The translations under genes were made by a program, and so were the position numbers. This document shows, one piece after another, positions 1-10,646 of a stretch of 64,000 bases of DNA. Positions within the stretch are counted from its first letter, which is position 1, and the number at the start of each line of letters is the position of its first letter. The notes under the pieces were generated by a model that saw only the letters and a list, made by a program, of their open reading frames with translations, was not told where the DNA came from and made no database searches. The DNA lies in assembly GCA_963942565.1 (NCBI GenBank), contig OZ012690.1, positions 37,294,946 to 37,358,945 on the forward strand, written 5' to 3'. The DNA is from Maea johnstoni (Eukaryota; Annelida; Polychaeta; Spionida; Magelonidae).

Positions 1-59
1 ATGAGAAAAGTATGTTTTTTCGAATTGTTTCGTGCGACCCTTCATCATACATAATCTAT

Positions 60-960
60 ATTTTTCCTGATAATAAAGATTCTTCATTTCATTTTTGACT
101 GCAGATATAGGAGGTTGTTTATCGTTTTACATAGAATTTTATATGACTTTATTTTATAATAAAATAATACTATTAATACCTAAAGGATTTTCGTTGTCAC
201 CCAGTATGAGATTATTTATTTGTTACTGTAAAGTTAGAGAACCCAATTGCAAGTTCAATAATCCAGTCTTCAATTGATGACCACTTATTTTTCACCACCT
301 GACATTGTATAAGCATGTGTTCTACACTGTCCTTTTCTCCACCACATATTGAACATAAATTTTAACTCTTAATTTCCATTTTGTAAAGTTTTTCATTTGT
401 GTATAATCGTTTATGAAGGGTTCTGAATTCAATGCATTTTAAGTATGTACCTTGGTTCATGGAATGGTGCTTTGAGAAGGAGGTTGATACGTCAAAGTTA
501 CATAGTTCAATTTATGTTTTGTTTCCCTAAGAATCGCAGGTATTATCGAGACTTTGTTCATTAGAGGATTTCAATTTCCTGTACAGTCTTGAAGAACATT
601 TTTATCTCTATCTAAAAGAAAGTTGATGGCGTTATTCCTCGGAAAGGATTCTTTACAAACTGGGTTCTCTCTCCAGTCTAAGAAATTTGAAATCTTTTGG
701 CTGATGTCGTAATATTCAATAAAGGTTATTTTAATGGCATATGTTTGTTGTATCTCTTCTATTGAGAGTACTGCCCAAACTTGGTGATATAAGCAATGCC
801 AGAGACAAGGGGAACTGACAACTTTTACTTCTATATGCCAGCAATCTATCAAAATTGCTGATTTCATCCGTTTTTGATTGAAATGACTGTTTAATAGATA
901 CATGTTAATAGAAGTAGATACATTGTAACTGTGCTACGTAAATTAAGTTGTTTTAAAAAA
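60..960 (-). mobile_element. non-LTR retrotransposon (LINE) 3' end, degraded
   Basis: Read on the minus strand, 480-240 encodes a stretch like the C-terminus of jockey/CR1/L2-type LINE polyproteins: RTLHKRLYTNEKLYKM, then after an in-frame stop a Cys-His knuckle CSICGGEKDSVEHMLIQC (CxxC, ED, H and C). The upstream open stretch 903-571 (110 codons) carries IKITFIEYYDISQKISNFL, which resembles the linker between the reverse transcriptase and this knuckle. Several stops and the loss of everything upstream of about 960 show a dead 5'-truncated copy. The family is inferred from motif layout; the exact clade is not resolved. Confidence 0.65.
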
Positions 961-1060
961 AAACTAATTATCGATTCATAATAAATGATTGAATGATTCC
1001 ATATACGTAGGAGAAAAGCGTTTCACATACAAGATGCCAATTAATCTATAATGTCACCAT

Positions 1061-1080
1061 CCCCCCCCCCCCCCTCAAAA
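1061..1080. repeat. poly-C then poly-A tract
   Basis: Fourteen consecutive C residues followed by an A run. A simple repeat in otherwise AT-rich non-coding DNA. Confidence 0.9.
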
Positions 1081-1499
1081 AAATGTAACTCATTTAAAAC
1101 TGAACTACACGTTTCCCACATGCGATTTAATCATTTAATATCCAAAAAACGCAACATACCCAGTCGTGTAGTGAATTCAATTTTTTTTTAATTCTCTGCG
1201 AAGCAGTTGACTTTTATTGTTCAAGAAGATTCATTAAATTTAGATAATCCATACGCTCTCCATCTGTTCTCCCCAAAATAAACAGTTTGAACTTTCTACT
1301 TTTTTCATTTTGTATAGTGCTTTGTTGATCATTACTCTGTTATGAACAATTTTAAAGTGAATTGCTCTAGAAAAAAGTGTATGGACTAGTACGTATACTC
1401 GCTTTAAAAAGTATTTCGTACCGTAATTATATTTACTTCTAAGTTCAATTTGTTACCCCATTTGTTTTGAAAATCAGAAAATAAGAAGTAATGCACTAG

Positions 1500-1800
1500 A
1501 CGGGTGTGTCCAACTATCCAAGTGTCGCGTCAGCGTGTCACAGAATCTTCAAAACATGCGACAGGTCCTTCAAATCCGATGAGCACAGTCAAACTTAATT
1601 TTTAAAAAGTTGGGGGATCATGGCCAGAAAAGCCTTTTAGATATTTTCTGTATGTATTTTAATACATTTTTTTATTATTAAAACACAAACTCAATTAGTT
1701 TTCGTTTATATGTACTGATTGATCCAGTTCTACATTATTGATATTAAAGCCTTTTTGTTAGAAACACTTCTAAACAATTTTCTCGAACTATAAGTCGCAC
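1500..1800 (+). mobile_element. hAT-like interspersed repeat, diverged copy
   Basis: Starts near GGGTGTGTCCAACTATC and continues with segments (cttcaaa..aaact, tattttctgtat, tgattgatccag) shared in order with the element at 13813-14337, whose terminus CAGGGGTGTCCAAC is typical of hAT/Charlie-type transposons. No coding capacity is visible. The right end is not defined here. Confidence 0.5.
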
Positions 1801-2000
1801 GCACGCCACTCAAAATGCAGTATTCCAGGATTGATTGTCCCGCCTCTCACAAATCTCACTAAACTCTAGACACAAAAGATGATCAGACTCTGCGGACTAC
1901 TGGAATCCTATTTATGAGGATGCGCTGAACATAAAGCTGGACTGCGAGCAGGCTCGCAAAATAAACAAAGAATTGTCGGAAAAACGTCATTACAGGATAT

Positions 2001-2066
2001 GGCCACAGTACCAACCGTACTGGCCACCACGGTACCGTGGTGGCCCGGACGGTTGGGGGTGTGGCC
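2001..2066. repeat. 66-bp imperfect palindrome
   Basis: The centre lies between 2033 and 2034. The inner 24 bp (2022-2045) are a perfect palindrome around GGTACC. The outer arms, GGCCACA at the left and TGTGGCC at the right with CCAACCGT/ACGGTTGG between, also pair. It is GC-rich compared with its flanks and could extrude as a cruciform. No gene is attached. Confidence 0.9.
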
Positions 2067-2814
2067 ACACTGTGATACAGCAATGCTTCCTGTCATCCGC
2101 ACTCCCTAGAGAACGCTACCCACCTGGCCGGCACTGACCTTATCTATATGGGTCAAATGCAGCCAGCGAGTAGCAGTGTAGGATGGAGTGTTGACGCTAG
2201 ATGTGACAGCCAAACAGATTTCCACATGCAGCAGAAAATTGAGTACAAAAGCGGTTTTCATGGAAATGGCTACAAGAAAGTGGTATATTTAGTTTAGGAA
2301 GTATACGATACTCTGGCATGCAGCTTAATATAGGAGTTTTAGCATGCTCTTGAGGGTTGAAAGTTGTAACAAGTGACTTTAAAAAGTTCTCTGTGACCAT
2401 ATCCTGTCATGGTGTAGGATTTCTGTGAAATGCTCAACAGTGCTCCACACACCTGACAACATTAACCCACCCAATGTCCGGAAATTGTTTTCATTTATTT
2501 GTTGAAGCCTTTTTCACGGCATTTCATTTTCTTTGGTTTCTTTTTCGACCACCAGGGTTGCATGTTGGTATCTTAGCCTAGGATTGTGCCATATCATTTC
2601 CATAATTGCACAACTTTAACTAAACATTTTTCTATAGAAAATTGGTGTGATTTTTTGTTGCCTTCAAAGATCTCACCTTGCTTGCTCCTAGTTTCAGTAG
2701 ATTTTAAGTAGTGATTTTCCCTAGTCAGCCATTGTAGACTTTCTTGGTGATGCTATCTGATGATGCTAGATCACAATATAGACTTTCAAGTCCCTTCTGT
2801 CAGCACTGGGCAAA

Positions 2815-3023
2815 TTAACCTTTATGCTGGTGATGGCTGATTTGGCCAATACAAAACGATGCAAAAAACCTGAAAAATTGCAGAAACCCTGGCAAATGGG
2901 TACTCATCTGAGAGAACTCATTGAGAGCCATCCAATGAATACCAAAAAGGGTGTGGATGTTTTTCAAATATCTTTCTGTCCTTATGCTTTGGACAAAAGT
3001 AGCATTATCATAGGAAGGGTTAA
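2815..3023 (+). mobile_element. MITE family A copy (TTAA-flanked, piggyBac-like)
   Basis: Flanked by TTAA on both sides (TTAACCTTTATGCTGG at the left, GGAAGGGTTAA at the right). The interior matches the other family A copies: ggccaatacaaaa, gggtactcatctgagag, aatgaatacca. The CCY...GGG ends with a TTAA duplication are the hallmark of piggyBac-type insertion. It has no transposase, so it is a non-autonomous element. Confidence 0.75.
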
Positions 3024-3300
3024 ATAGCTTATCATGCATTAGGTGTGGGGCAGGATGTCACACTCTTTCTAAAATCACCGTTTGTCATTTTCCTTCCCTG
3101 AAAGAGTAATTGAAGACCTGATAAAGTCCATCCAACTGCAGTTTTCTTAGCAGGCGTCATATTTCCTGTCTTCATTTCCGAATTTTCTCCATAAAAAATT
3201 CACCACCTTTTAAAAGTTGTGTCCGTAACTATACTGTTTCTAGGGCTGTGGGCGTCGGCAAAGAACAAGGCTAGAGAGCTGAAAATATTCTTGTTATTTA

Positions 3301-3301
<1 letters not shown>

Positions 3302-3363
<62 letters not shown>
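3302..3363. repeat. (TTA)n microsatellite
   Basis: About 20 uninterrupted TTA triplets. The tyrosine-run ORF across it is an artefact of the repeat. Confidence 0.95.
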
Positions 3364-3364
<1 letters not shown>

Positions 3365-3370
3365 CTTTTT

Positions 3371-6300
3371 TTTATTCATTTTCGCTTACTTTTGGCATCA
3401 CAACCACTGTGGGAAACTAATGCCAGCATAATGCTCTAGCAACATGTTGAACAAAGAGTAATTGCACGTTTTGATATTATGCCATCTTGTAGAAGCTTAT
3501 TGCCGCCTAAAACAAGTATTTGAATATTAGTATAGCATATATGCCCTTTACACCATATTTCATTTTTTTCTCCTACCATAACGATATGATAGAAAGTCTT
3601 TAAATGATATATTTGTAAGAACTAATGGATTTGAATAAATTGAATTGGCTTCACTATATTCTCATAAATCTTTATTTCGTATTGAAGGTGCTTCAGTAGG
3701 GACTTGAAGAGTGTAATCCGACATCCCTAGAATAAAGCCTGTGCGCAGATTATATCGGGGTTTCATATGATACATAGGCGCAGAGCACAACGACAGAGCA
3801 CCAGCTTGAAAACCATAACATACAGTACAATTTCTGGATGGTGCAAAACTAATGAAAATATCAATGACAACTTCCAAATCTTTTGATTAATTCAAGGTTC
3901 AAATCCAATTTTGATATAACTCCATTCGGAATTATGTCAGGTTATAGCAATCCAATGGGAAGTGTATGCAAAACTGAAAGCTCCCGTGTTGACAGCTTGT
4001 CTTCTTATTGTTTAACCTCAATTACCATAATAAAGTTGTGAGGGTATAAACCACCTTATTTTTGTCAAACCAGCCCAGAATTGAACCGGGACTTTTCTAC
4101 ATTTTCCCTGTTTTTAGGTCTCTTGTGGTAGCAGCTTAGTATGTGTGCAAAGGAATAAAACGGGGATTTAACTGTTTTAATTTCAAATTTGATGTTTCTT
4201 TTCACCATAGATAGTGTTAGTGCAATGTTACTTCAATAGATTGTGTTAGTTCAATGATCTGAAGTAGCTTGAAGCCAACAGCACGTTAAGCAGTCAATTT
4301 TGCTCATTTCATGCATTAACTACTTATTATCAACCTTTATCATCGGTGTTCTGAATATATTTTTTTTTGATAATAATACCCAGAAGGTACTTTTCTTGTT
4401 GTAATTATCCTATATATCAAGCATAAATTTTTCAATTGCTATTATCATTATTATCATTATCATCACCATAAGTATTATTATTATTATCATTATCATCATC
4501 ATCATTATCAATAATGGGTATTGATTTGTTTTTCAAAACTGTTTAACAGAAGTATGTAAGGCATGTTACTAAAACAGTAAACCTAGACTAAATTGTGAAA
4601 TCAAGATCTAAGCTGATTTTCTTCTACATATATGAACCTCATTACCCAAATAACCTCAAATGGTGGACATATAAAAGAACACAACCACAAGAAGAATGTA
4701 TTTGCATATAAATGATTATTCATTTTATTCATTATCTTTTGTACAAACAGAAAGTGCTATGCTACCTTTACACCCATCTTGGAAATCACCAACCAGGAGA
4801 TCCACTCCCGGTCCTATTGCACTTTTATATCTCAGGGGGTGCCAGAGGCCATATTTTTCATTGTCTGTCTTTGGAAGATCTTTTCTCGAAGATTAATCTA
4901 AGAGAACAATCAAATATTATAAATAAACAAATAGTTAGCATTGAACAATAGTAATTCAGGAAGTATTTTTTTCATTTCAAATAGTACACATACAATAGGA
5001 CTTTGGATTTGTAATTCAGCCAGTTTATGTGGTAATAAACCGTTAATATTTGACTACATAAGTAGCATAATACTTCATGTTGGTTATCAACTGTTGGTTC
5101 TCAATCTTGGTATCTTAGTTCTTTCCCTGTCCAGGTTTGTTCTCCTGCACAAATCTTGAATATACGTTCATAAGTTTTGCCAAAGAACAGTGTAATCTGA
5201 GATGGTTACATTTTTCCTCTGGCATGAAAACTACTGCATATCATTGATCACTTTATTTCTATAATGTTAGAGAAAATGTTTTTCTTTAAATTGTAGTTTT
5301 GCATATAAGAGTAAAAAGTCACATTTATTTGTTAAAAAGTGGAGTCCACACACAAATGAGCAAGAGCTTCCCGAATCAGACAACAATGAAAAATATGGCC
5401 TTATACTTTTAAAAGTGGGGTTGATACTCGTTCTCTGTAGACCAAGAATATCTTGATGTTTCATAAACCTCAACTTATGCTCATTTTGGCATAATGAGTT
5501 ACTCAGCTAAAAATACATGTTTAAACAAGTCCTATGTGACCCCCAACTAAACAAAAACAAAACAAAACTCAATCCAGATCACTGTCTCCCCACCACCCTA
5601 AAATGAGATTTTATTCCATTTTGCAAGGATAATTCAAGCTTAAGAAGCAGCCCTTTTGCACAAGACAATCGTTCCCGATAAAAACCTTAACACATTCAAA
5701 CATTCACCATAAACACTTTCTTTTCTGACCACAGACAAAAAAATCAAAATCCTGATTAGCCAAGAACTTGATTAATTCAGATGCATTTCTGTAAGTTAAA
5801 CTTCTTAATGTACAAAAATGACTTCACTGATTGAACTTCCTAGCTCTAGGAAACTTATTTGAAAAGGGGTTGAAATTAACACAATACATGTTGCAGACAC
5901 AGGCAAAAAGGTTCAGGCATGGAGGGTTTGGTGCCCCCTTCCGTTTTACACAAAACTATACCTCTTGGATTCGCAAAATTTACTAATCTTTCTCCCTATA
6001 ATAATGTTCTCCTTCGAAATTCTGGATTCATCCAGAAAGATCATTGAGGTTTCACATACTTAAGGTTAAATGCCATGATTGTTTCATAAATGCAAATGGC
6101 ATTTCAAGAATTTCTTTATTAAATACCAGAGGTGAATTTCAATTTGCAGGATTGTCACCATGGTAATATACATTGCACAAACAAGATGCTTGTTAAATAA
6201 TACCTTCACTGGAAACCCTGAAATGTTCACAGATGTAAACAGCAAAACACTTCATACCAATATTTATACAACAAAAAATTAGACCAGGTTTCTATTTCAA

Positions 6301-9300
6301 CCAATACACTGATAATATGGAACCCTCATTACTATCAGGTGTACTAAAGTAATGTGCTTAAAGGCATCTCCAAAAAAGAGGAAAATCACTTTTAAAAACC
6401 TGCAATTAATGATTCATCCTTTCATTCGCAGAGTTCACTTACATGCGAAAGGCATAAAAGGGGTAAACTCAAATATCAAAACATACATATCAGAATCATT
6501 CTATTTCTGCCAGATTAATTTACAAGGAATTCAATGCATTAATTAACTTGCAATAAACAAATTGGAACACTGATGGAATATCTAATTAAAAGAAATTCTC
6601 TGGTAAAATGAAAATCATGCTGTACAATAGAGTGGAGTTGTGTCCATGTGCTACAACCGGGAACAAACCCTCACATGTCTGATTGTTGCCATGTGCAATG
6701 GTGTCAGCATTTTTTCATCAATTTTAGAATTTTTTGAATTGTTTCAAAATAATAAATTGTTTGCATAAGTTAAATTTATAATGCATTTTTAGCTTAAAAT
6801 AACCTTATGACCTATTGTCTTACATTGTTGTACCCAACAGTTGCAAAACTTGTATTGTTAGTGTGTATTGTTGCATATTGCCCAGTGATAAGAGCACAGT
6901 GACCATTTGGTGACCTAATGGCAATACAACTGGTTTTCTTTCTTGAGAGAGACAATATCTTCTACCAAATAAAAAAGTACACAAAAAAACTGATCATTAA
7001 CAAAGTGTCCTTATAGTTTGACACAACTAAAAAAAAGAAATTCAAACAAAAATATCAAACCGTCATAATTATCTAGTGTGTCATACTCAAAAAATATTTT
7101 CACTTCCATTCCTGCTGAGATTGTGGACTGACCCACTAAGGAATATCTGGAAAATGAGGACAATATTTTGATCTCCACCTCCCAGTTGCAGGGTCCTTTA
7201 TTACTTAACAAAAGTACCGCAATCGCCTTACTTACCTCAGCAACCCATTCATTTATAAAAAATATTTGTCAAGTCTGGCCCATGCATGTCCGCTCATTAT
7301 ATAAACCAATAACTACAATCTTCTGGTTTACCCCAGGAGCTATGTACATTGTGTGAGGGTGGAGGCTGCCGATATATCTGGAATCGCTATTGGCTTCCCT
7401 TAACCCATTCATACTTAAGTATACCTCCTCAAACTGTGATCTCCATCAATGAAACTTTTGAAAAAAAGAATTATCAAATCATTTTTGATGAGATTTTACT
7501 TTGAATCAAATATTTTTCAAAATAAGCTTTTGTTAGAGAATTTATAATTTAGTACATAAATAGTAAGCCCTTACTTGTCCCCTGCAAGTAGTTATAGGTC
7601 AATCTCAATGTATTGCAGTGCGGGTCTTTTGACAAACCTTATAAATTTATCTTTTTGAATTGAAGGGTATACAGTAGGATATAGGGCCTTAATTCCACTT
7701 CCCTCATTACTCAAGTATGGTGCCTAAACACTTTGCACACTTTGATCAATGTGAAAATTGAATTATTTATGCTCAGCAAGTTCCACAATACTTAAGCAAT
7801 GGAATCAAGTACCAATCAGAATATCGGCAGCCTCTATTGCAACATTGTGCAGAGAAAGTACTTTATTGCTGAAAAGTGCCACACTAAACAGCAGAAAGGG
7901 AATTCTTTGTGTGGAATCCACAAGATTACCACCAATAGTTCTATTTACAAAGAGTATAAATTCTGCCATACATCTCTGAACATCTTCTGCAAAAATATGC
8001 TATATGAAATTTGTGACAAAAATATCACGGATGAGCAAACTTACATATATGTGCATTCCATAGGCAAAAGCTATTGGATGCAGGCAAAATTCAGCAACAC
8101 TGAGAACTTGGCAACACATTTGATATTGGCCCATTTGCATTTGGAGTGAGTGAATGTGGTCTGACAAATTTGAACATTTTCAAATAAAATAATATTTGAA
8201 TAATATCTGGAGATTGACTGTTGGTCACAACAGGAACAATAAAATTTAATCAAATATTTTTGGAAATAGTGCAGTGTTCGGTGTTCATAAGATATGGCCA
8301 AATGTGTCAGACCATGTATCCAATCCAGGTGTTAATGGGGAAGTTATTTCAAAATTGAATCCATTTTTGCGCAGAGTACTACAAAATCTCAGTTCCCTTT
8401 TAGCCTTGAGTTCCTATTTAGCATCTGGGTCTACAATATCTAAGGAATATAGCATGGATCTATAGAACATTTGAAGGAGAGTCGTAGGTCTAGTTTTGAA
8501 AAATTAATTCGGCAATACTAAAGATATCCCGAAATAATCTGATCTTTCTGGGAAGTTACAGACATAAATGAGTTAAACTGAGAACATTCTCATCCTTCTA
8601 TAGGAGACTATCAAAAAAGTTGCCAACTCTCACCCATGTTGAATTTCCCATGCATCCAACGTGTGCGTATTTACATGGCGGAAGTAATCTACATAAAATT
8701 CCCATGGTGCACTGCAAAACTAGCATTGCATCATGGCACATAAACATCACTCGCTCAGCCCCATATGACGCCTCAACCTTGAAAAAACACTGTTAATGTC
8801 ATTCACAATCATAGAAAAAACTCTGTACACTAAATCAGACTTTGTTTCACAAGATTACTCAATTTGAGGACACAGTTTTCAGAAGATAACATGATTTCTT
8901 GAAGGTACACTTTTGCGACCAGAAAAATGTCACAAATGAATCATGGGAATGTTGTTGGATCTAGGTCTCCATGGCAACTACACTTAACCCACTGTTTGTA
9001 TATAGACAAAATCCACTGATTTTATCAGGCTGTAACCAAGGTATCTGTTAACCATAATTAAGTCTAGAAAAACATGCCCTGGGAACTAGTCAATTTCCTA
9101 AGCCCCTTTACATCTTGACTATACACATGCTCTGACAGGTATGGACATATTTTGAGATGTATTTGACAGGAAGTTGTTGTTCCCGTTGGACTTAATGATT
9201 CCTATTCAAGTATTTAAAAAATCTACCTCAATATGGTGATTGATGTTCAAAGTTGTCAGAGCATATCTAAATTCAAGATGCAAGTTCCTGCTCAATCTAC

Positions 9301-9795
9301 CCTGGCAGCTCAACCATAGAAAATTCCTTAGATTGTGTTTGAAATGAGAGGAGAGACTACTAACACTACTCTCACTAGTAGGATAATGGAAGCAGGAATG
9401 GGTTTACCTATTCATGCCTAAGAACATGTTCATGACAATTGTCATCTGGAACTATAATACTTTTGATAATAACTCTTGAATAACAGTATAAGGGTAGTTT
9501 TAGCCTGGGTTTTAATTGATTTTTTACCTCAATACTTTTTTTTTAATATGCACCAGTCAGAAAGATATAAACAAAATGCGTGGGCATTTTGGGGTTATAC
9601 ACAAATGAATGGTTGATAAGTTATTCCAGGGCAGTGAGAAAATCTAGGTAGAAAGAACATTCATTCACTTAATGCAAAAAATAGACATACATTATGATAT
9701 TGCTGATATGAAACAAAAACTGATGCTTGTCACATCCAAGAAAAAAATTATGGAGACAGTTTGTCTAAACGATAAATTACCTTCCAGAAAAAAAC
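3371..9795. other. intergenic stretch, no gene recognised
   Basis: AT-rich DNA lying downstream of the KLHL gene. It holds an (ATT/ATC)n patch at 4438-4512 and diverged MITE family B pieces (for example TTAACCCATTCATAC at about 7398, and an end-like CATAAATGAGTTAA near 8572). All open frames are short (at most 116 codons), show no family resemblance and have no plausible splice partners. Nothing here supports a gene. Confidence 0.6.
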
Positions 9796-10003
9796 TCAAC
9801 CCATTCATGCCTGGAGATCTTAACGAGTTTGATCTGTATCTATGATATTTGCGAAAATAAGTCCAACATATTTGAAGGAGGGCTGATGTTTGGGTTCTGA
9901 TCAACATTTCTACTATTTTGAATCTTTACTAAGCATGGTTTCGTCAAAAAGAACCACCAAAATAGTCAAGACATTTTTGTGCTACAGGCAAGATATGGGT
10001 TTA
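9796..10003 (+). mobile_element. MITE family B copy
   Basis: Begins CAACCCATTCATGCCTGG and runs through the family B landmarks gatctgtatctatgatat, catatttgaaggag, ctgatcaacattt and gtgctacaggca to a decayed right end. The family consensus is TTAACCCATTCATGCC...CATGAATGGGTTAA, again with TTAA ends. Confidence 0.6.
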
Positions 10004-10020
10004 TCCTTGGGTAAAACCTG

Positions 10021-10230
10021 TTAACCCACTCATGGTCAAGGTCCTCTAGAAATTGCCATCTGGATCTATGATACCTTTGATAATACCCTTGGAATCATGA
10101 ATGATTTTGCAAAATATTTGAAGGAGAGTTGCTGTCAAAAACATTTTTCCATCGAAAATTTTCCAAACTTTGCTTTTGCCTGTAGGATTTAATGAAAATT
10201 GTCAGGCTGCTTTTGTTGAAAACCATTAAG
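10021..10230 (+). mobile_element. MITE family B copy
   Basis: Starts TTAACCCACTCATGGTC and contains atctggatctatgatac, aaaatatttgaaggagag, tttgcttttgcctgtagg and gtcaggctgctttt in the canonical order. The right end is decayed. Confidence 0.65.
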
Positions 10231-10348
10231 ATATGACTTTTAAGAGATCTTTAGAGACAGGTGATCTTTCATGGACAGATGAAATATAATGCATCATTCT
10301 ACTTCTAAGGTAATTATGGTACCTGTCTTTCTAGTCAGGTGGTCTCTC

Positions 10349-10564
10349 TTAACCCTTCTAATGCTGAGACTACATTCATCCAAAGCACAAGGACGCAAAG
10401 ATTTTTTTCAAAACCATCTTAACCCTGTCATGTTGGTATTCATTAGAAAGCTCTTACTGTGTACTCTCAGATGAGTTCCCATGCACCATGGTTTCAGTCA
10501 TTTTTTCAGGATTTTTGCATCATTTTGTATTGGCCAAATTAGCCACCAGCAGCATAAGGGTTAA
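10349..10564 (-). mobile_element. MITE family A copy, intact TTAA flanks
   Basis: TTAACCCTTCTAATGCTGAG at the left, CAGCATAAGGGTTAA at the right: both TTAA target copies are present. It lies within the DNA that follows the ORF2 stop codon, so it is probably transcribed as part of the KLHL 3' UTR. Confidence 0.8.
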
Positions 10565-10636
10565 CGAGTGGTCTATTGAGCTGGTTTGACTCTATAGATA
10601 AGACCATGTGTAAGGATATGGGAATGAATGGGTTAA
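10565..10636 (+). mobile_element. MITE family B right-end fragment next to the ORF2 stop
   Basis: Ends GAATGAATGGGTTAA at about 10622-10636, ten bases from the ORF2 stop codon (10647-10649 on the plus strand). The DNA after the coding frame is thus transposon-derived almost from the stop onward. Confidence 0.6.
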
Positions 10637-10646
10637 CACATTTTCT

